From positions 1-64,000 of the forward strand of contig JAYNQW010000016.1 in the NCBI GenBank assembly GCA_038114465.1: a stretch of 64,000 bases of DNA. The letters run 5' to 3'. Both the position numbers and the translations under genes were made by a program. Position 1 is the stretch's first letter. Every line of letters starts with the position of its first letter. Positions 42,731 through 51,057 of this stretch are shown here, one piece after another. The notes under the pieces are model-generated. The model was given only the letters and a program-made list of their open reading frames with translations. It had not been told where the DNA came from and did not search any database. This DNA comes from CALINB01 sp938045325 (GTDB lineage Bacteria; Pseudomonadota; Alphaproteobacteria; Rhodospirillales; CALINB01).

Positions 42731-43315
42731 GTATGTGACCGAACCGATGCAGGCTAGGACAAAGAAATAGGGTAAGAAACCCAGCCAGGTGATTGGGGCA
42801 ATCAGGTACATGCCGTCTTCCAATTCAAGTCCGGCAAAACCCGGGTAACCGATGGCATCATGCGTATCGTCAAGCTCGACTGATTTATCGAGATCGAAAC
42901 TAATAAACATGCAAGAAACTGATGAAATCGCTCCGGCAATCCCAAGGATCAAGGCCCAATTTCCTAATGCGGTCCCACCGAGTTCGGCTTGATGTAATCC
43001 AATGCCAAGGCAAATAAACAAAGCAGAATAACTAACCGTACCGGTGATGTAGTCAAAGTAGTAACCGAATTTGGAGCTTAATTTTTTTTGCCGGGCGAGT
43101 TCGCCGTCAAAGTGATCGAGAAAACGGGATAACACAAATAAGCCGACTCCCCAATTTAGTGCCGAAGATGTTCTTTGGGCGATCAGCCAGCAGCCCGTAA
43201 GGGCAACAATGAGGGAGACCCAGGTTAAATGGTTGGGCGCAATCGGGGTTTTGACGAGCGGCTTGACCAAAATGCGGGCAATTCTTTGGTCCCACGGCGG
43301 CATTTTTAAAGCCAT
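42629..43315 (-). CDS. CDP-alcohol phosphatidyltransferase family protein 2 with altered active site
   Basis: Product of 228 residues with about six helices and a His/Asn-rich end (KHDHKHNCDDWRNNGTGN) encoded inside the overlap with the opposite gene. The family motif is present as DHFDGELARQKKLSSKFG then YYFDYITG, but the fourth aspartate, the proposed catalytic base, is Gly (GGT instead of GAT). The N terminus IARILVKPLVKTPIAPNHLTWVS closely parallels the first paralogue (IARVLIKPIINTPVRPNHVTTVR), so they share recent ancestry. It may be an inactive partner, or a variant with other chemistry. Confidence 0.8.
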   Translation of the reverse strand: MALKMPPWDQRIARILVKPLVKTPIAPNHLTWVSLIVALTGCWLIAQRTSSALNWGVGLFVLSRFLDHFDGELARQKKLSSKFGYYFDYITGTVSYSALFICLGIGLHQAELGGTALGNWALILGIAGAISSVSCMFISFDLDKSVELDDTHDAIGYPGFAGLELEDGMYLIAPITWLGFLPYFFVLACIGSVTYLIYCSWRLRLASNTKKHDHKHNCDDWRNNGTGN

Positions 43316-43482
43316 GGCCTTAATTCTCTTTCAAAAGACAACAACTATAAGGTGGGGTTGCTGGTAATTTCTGTCAAGGTTTTGAGTTGCAGTGTATCAG
43401 CTGCCCTTGCTTGAATCTCTAAAGGGGCGGTATAAGCCCGGTCAACCTTTGGAAGACAACTAGTTGAAAAGATTAGTAAGAC

Positions 43483-46150
43483 GTGATTGAAAACGTTCTT
43501 AATTTTGGCCGTCGAATGCTCGTGCAATGGGTCGAAATAACGCGGCGATTTGCCGTCCTGGTGGTTATCGCATCTTTATTGCTGACAGCCTTAACCGCTG
43601 TTTATTTCGTTCAAAATGTCAAAATCAATACAGATACCGATGACATGCTGTCGGCTGAGTTGCCCTACCGGCAGCGGTCAAAAGAGTTCAGCCGCTTATT
43701 TCCTCAGTTCTCTGACAATATTCTTGTCGTAATTGATGGCGCGACCCCCGATTTAGTCGATGATGCAACGGAAAAGCTTGTAAAGCACTTACGAAGTCAA
43801 CCAACGTTGTTCGGCTCGGTATATGATCCTGTCGGCCTCAAATTTTTTCGCCAAAACGGTTTGTTGTATTTATCGACTGAAGAACTGTTCGATTTGACTG
43901 ACCGTTTGGCCGAAGCTCAGCCTTTTTTGGGGACACTTTGGAAAGACCCGAGTTTAAGAGGCTTATTCGGCCTGATCAGTCTGGCTATTGAAGAAAGCCT
44001 AAAAAAATCGAATACAGCCGGCGCAAAAGATAAGGCGCCGATAGAGATCGTCACGGTGCTCGATGCCATGGCCGGGGTGATCGAGGCGCAAGCAAAAAAT
44101 CAATTCTCCCGATTGTCGTGGCAAAACGTTATGCGCGGTCAGACGGATTCGAATTCGGTCAATAGACGGTTTGTTTTACTGAAACCGGCGCTCGATTTTT
44201 CTTCGCTGCAGCCCGCTACGGCGGCCATGAAAAAGCTGCGAAAGATTATTGCGTCACTGAGCCTGACGCAGGATCATGGCGTACGTGTCAGACNNNNNNN
44301 NNNGTGTCAGACTCTCCGGCAGCGCGGCAATCGCGCAAGAAGAGCTTAAAAGTGTCGAAACAGGAATGGGCATTGCCGCGGGCCTGTCGCTGACCCTCGT
44401 TTTAACATTGCTGATATTGGGGCTTCGTTCCGCCCGATTGGTCGTTGCAACAATTTCAACATTAATAGCCGGTCTTGTATGGACGGCTGGTTTTGCCATC
44501 TTTGCCCTCGGCCAGTTAAATCTTATGTCGGTTACCTTCGCTGTGTTGTTTATCGGTTTAAGCGTCGATTTCGGTATTCATTTTTCACTGCGTTACCAAG
44601 AAGAAATGAACCGGAATGTATCGCATGCCGTCGCTTTAGGCCGTGCAACGCAAAGTGTCGGTGGTTCGCTGGTCCTTTGCGCGATTGCCGCCGCTATCGC
44701 CTTTTTCGCATTTTTGCCGACCGCTTATGTTGGATTGGCCGAGCTGGGCCTTATTGCCGGGACCGGCATGTTTATCGCTTTGTTCGCCAATCTCACGGTC
44801 TTGCCGGCTTTGTTGACGCTGATCCCATCCCGTATCAGGCGACGAAGGGCGTATGAGGAAGTTTTATTGCCCGCCATTCTGCCCTCGATCCGTCATCATG
44901 CACGGCCGGTGCTATTTGGATGTTTAAGTGTCGGGTTATTAGCCGGCATTTTGCTGCCAAAAGCGCATTTCGATTTTGATCCGTTAAATTTGAGAGATCC
45001 GAAGACGGAATCGTTAAGCACTCTTTTAGAGCTCGTGAATGATACTCAGACGAGTCCGTACGCGATTAAGTTTTTGGCAAAAAATCGGAATGAGGCGCAA
45101 GAAATTTCACGCAAACTTAAAGCCTTGCCTGTCGTGAAAGAAGCCCGTTCAATTGAAAGCTTCATCCCAAGCAAGCAAAAGCAGAAAATTGAAACAATTA
45201 ATGATATTGCGCTTTTGCTGGTACCTGCTTTAAGTGTGACAAAACGAGAGACGCCGCCGTCACTGCAAGATCAAACTGCAGCCCTCGTAAAGCTTCGAAA
45301 AGATTTAGGCCGTTTGGCCGATTCGTCGGCCCATAAGCAAGCTCGTAACAGCGCCCGCCGTTTAGCAGGGGCGTTAGACCAACTGGAAAAAAAGATAACG
45401 CTGAATAAGAGTGTTATGGCCGAATTGCAAACCAGGTTGATTTCATCTTTGCCCAAGAGACTAAATCGGCTTAGAGAGTCATTGCAGGTTGAGCCGGTCA
45501 CACTGAAAAATTTGCCCCCCGAAATTAAGTCACGTTTTATCGCGCCGGACGGGCGGGTCAGGGTTAAGGTTTATCCGAAAGAAAATGTCCGTGATCGTCA
45601 GGCGCTTTTAAAGTTTGTTGATAGCGTTCGCACAATTGTTCCGGAAGCGGTTGGCCCTCCGGTTGTAATATATGAATCGTCCCGAACCGTGATTAACGCT
45701 TTTATATACGCTGCTGCGATTGCCGTTTCCTGCATTATGATATTGCTCTTGATTGTCTTGAGAAGCTTACGCGACTCACTATTCGTGTTTGCGCCTATCA
45801 CGTTGGCTGCATTATTAACCGTTGCCATCTCGGTCCTGATCGATCTGCCGTTCAATTTCGCAAATGTGATCGTGTTGCCGCTGTTGTTTGGCCTTGGTGT
45901 CGCGAGCGGGATTCATTTCATTCTTCGTGAAAAAGACGAAACAAACTCGGCAGGGGTCCTTTATACGAGCACGCCAAGAGCGGTTGTGTTCAGCGCCTTA
46001 ACGACAATTGGTTCGTTTGGCAGCATTGCTTTATCGAGCCATCCGGGCACGGCAAGCATGGGAATTTTATTAACGATTGCGATCACCTTGACGTTGGTTT
46101 GCACATTATTGGTGTTGCCAGCCTTGATGGCTTTGTCGCAAAATAAATAA
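43483..46150 (+). CDS. hpnN: Hopanoid transporter HpnN (RND/MMPL family), interrupted by a scaffold gap
   Basis: Two frames around 10 N at 44294-44303 join into one gene; identical 9-base ends (GTGTCAGAC) flank the Ns, and collapsing them gives 882 residues in frame reading VRVRLSGSAAIAQEEL. The GTG start gives a first helix at about residues 20-38, a large periplasmic loop, five helices with GLSVDFGIHFSLRY, a second loop and a second set of helices (GLGVASGIHFILRE). HpnN moves hopanoids from the inner to the outer membrane. The length and repeated RND layout fit well. It is not a pseudogene. Confidence 0.92.
44294..44303. other. Scaffold gap (10 N) inside hpnN
   Basis: GTGTCAGAC is found immediately before (44285-44293) and after (44304-44312) the N run. 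Merging the copies restores a continuous reading frame, so this is most likely an unmerged contig overlap. Confidence 0.9.
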
Positions 46151-46192
46151 AAATTTATAGATTGAGATCAGTATGTGGAACATGAGGGGGTC

Positions 46193-47071
46193 ATGAGCAC
46201 ATCGGTAACTTCACGTGAACCTTATATTGCATGGCAGGGCGATATTGAGGGGCCCGTAAAGATAGGTTCTGAAGAGCATAAGCAACTCTTCTGCCGCATG
46301 TTTCTCGATACGTTTGATCCGTATAAACCGGCCGTTATCGATTGGCCGAAATTAGACGATGATGCCTTGTTGCGGCTGACCAGTTTACCGTTTTGGCATT
46401 TAGCCGTCACTACGGAAGGTATTGCGGCGGCCAATATGAATGCGGTTGCTGAGGATTCGGAAGACCCGCTGATTCGCGAAGCCATCGCCTTAAATGCCTT
46501 TGAAGAGCAGCGCCACAAACACGTGCTTGAGCATATGATTAATTTTTATGGTATTAAAATCGACGAAGAGCCCCCTTATCTTCGGCCAAAAAATGCAGAG
46601 TGGTCATATTTGCGAACTGGTTATGGTGAATGCTTTGACTCGTTTTTTGCGTTTGGCCTTTTCAAGCTGGCGAAGGATTCCGGTTTTTTCCCCAAAGAAC
46701 TTGTCGAGGTTTTCGAACCGATTATTCAAGAAGAGGCGCGCCATATTATGTACTTTGTTAACTGGCGGGCTTATATGCGAATTCATAAGCCTTTATTGCC
46801 AAGTCTTTGGTTTAGCGCGAAGAGCGTTTATGCCCTGATGATTCGCGCTCATAGCCGCCTGAAATTGGCGCGGGGCAGCGATGACAACAGCAGCATGACC
46901 ATCGATGGGCATAAAAATATGAATATCGATATTTCTCCCCGGGGGTTTATGGAAACATGCCTGGATGAAAATGAACGGCGCATGGCCGGTTACGATAAGC
47001 GCCTGTTGCGCCCCGGATTCGTTCCCCGTCTTGTTAAAGCAGCATGCCCGTTTTTTAAAAAGCCCGCCTAA
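46193..47071 (+). CDS. Ferritin-like diiron protein of the hopanoid locus
   Basis: Product of 292 residues from ATG 46193 (GAGGGGG 2 bases upstream; a GTG at 46175 is also in frame). Helical protein with two ExxH-type iron motifs, EEQRHKH near residue 109 and EEARHIMYF near residue 183, plus upstream glutamates, as expected of a diiron carboxylate oxidase. It has no ferritin-type cage signature that I recognise. It lies 42 bases after hpnN and ends in a 4-base convergent overlap with an MlaC-like gene. The function is unknown; an oxidative step on a hopanoid or phosphonate lipid is a reasonable guess. Confidence 0.7.
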   Translation: MSTSVTSREPYIAWQGDIEGPVKIGSEEHKQLFCRMFLDTFDPYKPAVIDWPKLDDDALLRLTSLPFWHLAVTTEGIAAANMNAVAEDSEDPLIREAIALNAFEEQRHKHVLEHMINFYGIKIDEEPPYLRPKNAEWSYLRTGYGECFDSFFAFGLFKLAKDSGFFPKELVEVFEPIIQEEARHIMYFVNWRAYMRIHKPLLPSLWFSAKSVYALMIRAHSRLKLARGSDDNSSMTIDGHKNMNIDISPRGFMETCLDENERRMAGYDKRLLRPGFVPRLVKAACPFFKKPA

Positions 47072-47745
47072 CCGGCAAGCAAGCGGCTTGTAATTTCCTT
47101 TAATTTATCGATGAGACCGTTAATGCCGGATTGCTTCAGCAAGCTCCGGTATTCGGAGCGGCGCACAGCCAATTGGCTGATTTTATTGTCGAGAAGGATA
47201 TCGACGATCCGCCACTGGTCTCCGACTTTAAAGACAATGTAGGTCAACTCGACCGGTTTCTTATCGTTTCTGATAATTTGTGTTTCCACGAGGACTGATT
47301 TTTGCGGTCCGGGTTTCTCCCCGAGAGTTTTGAACCTCTCGCCACTATAACTTTTAAATTGGGAGGCGTATGTCGCGGCACTCATTTCTTTAAAAGCGGA
47401 TTTGAGTTTGAGTTTTTGCGTATCGCTCGCTTTTCGCCAAAACCGCCCAGAAGATAACCGGATCCAGCGGTCGAGGTCGTAGGCTTGTGCCACTTCAGGC
47501 GCGAGTTTTTGGTAGCGGCCCTGAATGCCCAGTTGCTTTGCGTTTTTCATGGCGTTGAGTAGGGCGGCGTGAAAACGGTCAATCACACTGCTGGGAGAGT
47601 TAGCGGTGTTTTGGGAAAGTTGGACAGGGCGGTGATTTTGTCCGGCGGCAACCGGATTAAGCGCTAAAAGACCTGTCATAAAAATTAAAGTGAGGGCAAA
47701 CGTGAGTTTTAGTTTTATTTTATGTGTCGCAATCAAGGGGAGCAT
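47068..47745 (-). CDS. MlaC/HpnM-type periplasmic lipid carrier, copy 2
   Basis: Product of 225 residues with a signal peptide (hydrophobic LTFALTLIFMTGLLAL, cleavage near PVAAG, residue 35). The domain shows SSGRFWRKASDTQKLKLKSAFKEM near residue 98, YSGERFKTLGEKPG near 133, and QWRIVDILLDNKISQLAVRRSEY near 180, features of the MlaC/Ttg2D fold. It is encoded 16 bases after its paralogue and probably co-transcribed. It likely ferries phospholipid or hopanoid between HpnN or MlaA and the inner membrane. Confidence 0.82.
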   Translation of the reverse strand: MLPLIATHKIKLKLTFALTLIFMTGLLALNPVAAGQNHRPVQLSQNTANSPSSVIDRFHAALLNAMKNAKQLGIQGRYQKLAPEVAQAYDLDRWIRLSSGRFWRKASDTQKLKLKSAFKEMSAATYASQFKSYSGERFKTLGEKPGPQKSVLVETQIIRNDKKPVELTYIVFKVGDQWRIVDILLDNKISQLAVRRSEYRSLLKQSGINGLIDKLKEITSRLLAG

Positions 47746-47761
47746 GGTCTCGACTCCAGAT

Positions 47762-48379
47762 TTATTGTTTCGGTTTCATTAGCTCGTCAGCTTTATTGTT
47801 TAAAGCCTCGATCAAGCCCTTAATCCCCTTTTGTTTTAATATTCCCCTGTACTCAGACCGGCGCACCTTGAGTTCGCTGATGCCGTCATCAACGATGACA
47901 TCGATGAGGTACCAGCGGTTTTTAAATTTTTTTGAAATATAGGTAATCGGGACTGCTTTTTTATTAGGCCTCAGCATTTCGGTCTTTACGACTTGGAGCT
48001 GTCTTGGTCCCGGTGTTGCCCCATAGCTTTTGAAGCTCTCCCCCTTATAGCTGTCAAAAAGTGTTGCCAGCGTCGAAACGCTCATCCGGCGAAAGGCCGC
48101 GATAAGGTTCTTTTTTTGTTCCTTTGAAGCTGATTTCCAGAAGCTGCCGGTCGCGATTCTCGTCATCAGGGGCAGGTGAAATGTCATGCTCACGCTTGGC
48201 TCTAGGCGTTTGTAGCGCTGCTCAGCAGTCAGGCTTTTGGCTTCTTTCATGGTTTCGAGCAATTGTTGTTGAAAAGCCTTTGCTACATGATCCGGCGATT
48301 CAGCCCGGGCGGCCTGAAAACCCCATGCCGAGAAAAAAGTTATTAAAATCAATGATTTAAATAAGTATCGCCGTGTCAT
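47762..48379 (-). CDS. MlaC/HpnM-type periplasmic lipid carrier, copy 3
   Basis: Product of 205 residues; signal peptide cleaved near residue 26 (AARA-E). GSFWKSASKEQKKNLIAAFRRM, YKGESFKSYGATPG and RWYLIDVIVDDGISELKVRRSEYRGILKQKGI align block by block with the gene next to it, showing a tandem duplication. It heads the two-gene leftward unit, divergent from mlaA over about 294 bases. Function as for copy 2. Confidence 0.82.
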   Translation of the reverse strand: MTRRYLFKSLILITFFSAWGFQAARAESPDHVAKAFQQQLLETMKEAKSLTAEQRYKRLEPSVSMTFHLPLMTRIATGSFWKSASKEQKKNLIAAFRRMSVSTLATLFDSYKGESFKSYGATPGPRQLQVVKTEMLRPNKKAVPITYISKKFKNRWYLIDVIVDDGISELKVRRSEYRGILKQKGIKGLIEALNNKADELMKPKQ

Positions 48380-48673
48380 GATACATTTTATCCTGTTGAA
48401 TCAAGTACTTGGTGTAATTTATAGGCGTCACCGTACTGTGAACGGTTATGGACCGCAATGGAGTCATAAACATTTCTTAATTCAACCGAAGTATAACCGA
48501 TCTCCAAGATAGTGGAAATTATGGTTATTTTATGGCATGTTACGTGTTGCACGCCGTAAGGACCCAAGGCCACAGAATGGTTGCGGAACGCTTGCGGCGT
48601 GAGTATTGTCTGCATCGTTAATTGAGCTAAAACTAAAGTACTGTCTGGAGACTAAAAAAAGGGGCCATCAATC
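48380..48673. promoter_or_regulatory. Divergent region between the MlaC-like pair and mlaA
   Basis: A 294-base gene-free region that must hold the promoters of the two divergent outer-membrane lipid units. I could not identify hexamers with confidence. A short minus-strand open frame crosses it without a ribosome site or recognisable sequence. Confidence 0.35.
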
Positions 48674-49645
48674 GTGGCAAATATTTACCCAATTACATCG
48701 TTTTTCCGTGCTCTTCTGCTCGCTTTAGCCGTAACGGCTTTTTCCTCGACATCATGGGCGTTGGACGTCACCGACCTGGATGTGGATACGCCAGTTGCTA
48801 AGCAATCCGTTGAAAGTGCTGCTCTTGAAAGCGCTAACGAAGAGCCAAAATTAATCGCCGCTAAAGACAAAAGCGGTTCCGATGACGTGAATGATCCAAT
48901 TGAATCGTTTAACCGCGGCATCTTCGCTTTTAACGAATTCTTTTTGGAATACATTCTTAAGCCGATCACGAAAGGCTACAAAGCGATTTTACCGGATCCG
49001 CTTGAGCAGGCGATTGGGAATGCCCTTCATAATGTCCGCACACCGATCATTTTGCTTCATGATTTACTGCAGGGCGAATGGGAGCGCGCCAGCATTACTT
49101 CAAGACGTTTTTTGATGAATACGACATTGGGGCTTGGCGGGCTTATTGATTTGGCCGATCACGCCGGTATGCCGGCTCACAAGGAAGACTTCGGCCAAAC
49201 GCTTGCTGTTTGGGGAATCCCCGAAGGGCCATATTTGGTCATCCCGTTGTTGGGGCCATCAAACCCGCGCGATTTGATTGGTCGCATTGCTGACGGTTAT
49301 ATCGACCCTGTCTCAATGTTGGCTAACAACACGGGACACGAAGAAGGCAATTATGTCCGTATGGGTTTAACGGCTGTGAACGAATATCGTTCGGTGATGG
49401 GCGAATTAGAAGAAATCAAGAAAACGTCAATCGATTATTATGCGTCGATTCGCAGCCTGTACCGGCAAAAACGCGAAGCGGAAATTCGTAACGGCAAAAA
49501 ACAAAAATTGCCGCCGATTCCGGATTTCTTGAGCTACGATTACGAGGAACCGCAAGTTGGCCAGCCTGTAAACGCAGGCCCCAATCCTGGTTTGATATAT
49601 ATTGAAAACCAGGAAATTTCCAATCGGGTCGAAACGGCACAATAA
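48674..49645 (+). CDS. mlaA: MlaA/VacJ family phospholipid-transport protein
   Basis: Product of 323 residues, GTG start with AAAAAGGGG upstream. A signal peptide (FFRALLLALAVTAFSSTSWA, residues 10-29) precedes a linker and the VacJ domain: DPIESFNRGIFAFNEFFLEYILKP near residue 75, RRFLMNTTLGLGGLIDLA and EDFGQTLAVWGIPEGPYLVIPLLGPSNPRD. MlaA removes mislocalised phospholipids from the outer leaflet. Unlike E. coli MlaA, no lipobox cysteine is present at the cleavage site, so it is probably not a lipoprotein. Together with the MlaC-like genes it makes a partial Mla system; MlaBDEF are not in the window. Confidence 0.9.
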   Translation: MANIYPITSFFRALLLALAVTAFSSTSWALDVTDLDVDTPVAKQSVESAALESANEEPKLIAAKDKSGSDDVNDPIESFNRGIFAFNEFFLEYILKPITKGYKAILPDPLEQAIGNALHNVRTPIILLHDLLQGEWERASITSRRFLMNTTLGLGGLIDLADHAGMPAHKEDFGQTLAVWGIPEGPYLVIPLLGPSNPRDLIGRIADGYIDPVSMLANNTGHEEGNYVRMGLTAVNEYRSVMGELEEIKKTSIDYYASIRSLYRQKREAEIRNGKKQKLPPIPDFLSYDYEEPQVGQPVNAGPNPGLIYIENQEISNRVETAQ

Positions 49646-49661
49646 TTACAGTTTTACCCGC

Positions 49662-49681
49662 AAACCACCTTTCTGGTTTTT
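49662..49681 (+). terminator. Candidate intrinsic terminator after mlaA
   Basis: AAACCA and TGGTTT form a 6-base stem with a CCTTTC loop, followed by more T residues, 17 bases after the mlaA stop. The stem is short and partly A/T, so termination may be weak. Confidence 0.4.
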
Positions 49682-49721
49682 CCGTAAGTCATTGATAACG
49701 CTTAGGTAATTTCGTTATCCC

Positions 49722-49750
49722 TTGACATATTCTAATATTTGTGCCAACAT
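49722..49750 (+). promoter_or_regulatory. Candidate rpoH promoter
   Basis: TTGACA (49722-49727) is followed after 17 bases by CAACAT (49745-49750). The predicted leader to the rpoH start would be almost 290 bases. The remainder of the 49646-50039 region contains no convincing gene; short open frames there lack ribosome sites. Confidence 0.4.
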
Positions 49751-49986
49751 GTCTCAACTTGGTGCCCATTTGGGGCCAAGTATTGCGACGACCCGGCCAT
49801 GAGGTGGGTTTTGAATTTGGTCTATTGCTTCAGTTGGAGGATAGGTGCCTTGATCGCACGATGTTATTTTCCCCAAACATGCAAGCTGTTCCAAGCTCGA
49901 AATCTTTCCGAGCGTGCTCACTGATTACCGGATTGCCGCGACGGTCATGCAACGGATTACCGTGCAGGACCGACAAACCTTAACCT

Positions 49987-50012
49987 GTGAAAGGCCTTTA
50001 AAAGGATTTCAC
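49987..50012 (+). promoter_or_regulatory. Hairpin in the rpoH leader just before the ribosome binding site
   Basis: GTGAAA (49987-49992) and TTTCAC (50007-50012) pair around an inner CCTT/AAGG stem. The structure ends 15 bases before the rpoH ribosome site (AAAGAGG, 50027-50033). It could modulate translation of the heat-shock sigma factor with temperature, but it does not cover the ribosome site itself as drawn. Confidence 0.3.
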
Positions 50013-50039
50013 GTTTGAAAAGGATGAAAGAGGTTCGTC

Positions 50040-50915
50040 ATGTCGACATTAAGTGTGCCAGCCGTACCGCAAGAAGGCAGTCTGTCTCAGTACTTCACGG
50101 AAGCATGGAAGTTTCCCATGCTCGAGGCCGAGGAAGAGTTCATGCTCGCGCAGCGCTGGAGGGAGCATGGTGATATCGAAGCCGCCCATAAGCTTGTGAC
50201 CAGTCATTTACGATTGGTGTGTAAAATCGCAACGGGTTACCGCGGATATGGTTTGCCCCTGGCGGATCTTATTTCCGAAGGCAATATCGGCTTGATGAAA
50301 GCCGTCAAGAAATTCGAACCGGAACGCGGTTTCCGGCTGTCAACGTATGCTATGTGGTGGGTACGTGCCGCGATTACGGAATTTGTACTTCGGTCGTGGT
50401 CCATGGTGAAAATGGGTACTGTCGCTGCGCAGAAAAAGCTGTTTTTCAGTCTTCGCAAGGTCAAAAGCCAGCTGAAGATCATCGATAACGGTGAATTAAC
50501 GCCTCAGCAGACGGAACAACTATCCGATGCCATGAATGTATCCGAAGACGACGTCGTGATGATGAATCGTCGATTGTCGTCCCGCGACGTTTCTCTGAAC
50601 GCACCGGTTTCCGACGAAGAAACCATGGAGTTTCAGGATACCTTAGTCGCGGAATCGCCATCTCCGGAAGCGTTGCTGGCCGATTCGGAGGAATTGGGCG
50701 AACGCAAATTATTATTGAAAAAAGCCCTGGAGACTTTACCGGAGCGGGAACGGCATATTTTGACTGAGCGTCAAATGATCGAAGAGCCGCAAACGCTGGA
50801 AGAATTAGGTAAGCATTATGGCATCAGCCGTGAGCGGATTCGTCAACTGGAGGCCCGGGCGATGGAAAAAGTTAAGGCCGCGGTCATGCATGAAATGGCG
50901 GAACAAGCTGCTTAA
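50040..50915 (+). CDS. rpoH: RNA polymerase heat-shock sigma factor sigma-32
   Basis: Product of 291 residues. Region 2 (LVTSHLRLVCKIATGYRGYGLPLADLISEGNIGLMKAVKKFEP, about 52-95) binds core polymerase and the -10; QKKLFFSLRK near residue 130 is the RpoH box that sets it apart from sigma-70; region 4 ends with the helix-turn-helix TLEELGKHYGISRERIRQLEARAMEK. It directs transcription of chaperone and protease genes. It is monocistronic, with a leader of some 290 bases and a strong intrinsic terminator after it. Confidence 0.95.
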   Translation: MSTLSVPAVPQEGSLSQYFTEAWKFPMLEAEEEFMLAQRWREHGDIEAAHKLVTSHLRLVCKIATGYRGYGLPLADLISEGNIGLMKAVKKFEPERGFRLSTYAMWWVRAAITEFVLRSWSMVKMGTVAAQKKLFFSLRKVKSQLKIIDNGELTPQQTEQLSDAMNVSEDDVVMMNRRLSSRDVSLNAPVSDEETMEFQDTLVAESPSPEALLADSEELGERKLLLKKALETLPERERHILTERQMIEEPQTLEELGKHYGISRERIRQLEARAMEKVKAAVMHEMAEQAA

Positions 50916-50949
50916 CGCCGATTTTCGGAAAAACCGTTGAACATTCCTG

Positions 50950-50979
50950 CACGCCCGTATGCTAATACGGGCGTGTTTT
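50950..50979 (+). terminator. Intrinsic terminator of rpoH
   Basis: CACGCCCGTAT and ATACGGGCGTG make a perfect 11-base stem with a 4-base loop, followed directly by TTTT. It is 34 bases after the rpoH stop. Confidence 0.92.
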
Positions 50980-51057
50980 CCTATCGGTATTGAAGCTGCG
51001 GGCAAAAATGCGTGAGATTCGTCTTAGGCAGTTGATTTACCTCTAAGGCGTCTCAAT

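Noticed and set aside
43483..46150. hpnN as two separate RND fragments
   Set aside because: Same artefact: 10 N flanked by identical 9-base ends; the merged frame is continuous and of normal length.
49646..50039. Possible small genes or a tRNA upstream of rpoH
   Set aside because: Short open frames have no ribosome sites, and no cloverleaf could be drawn; the region is better read as the rpoH leader.
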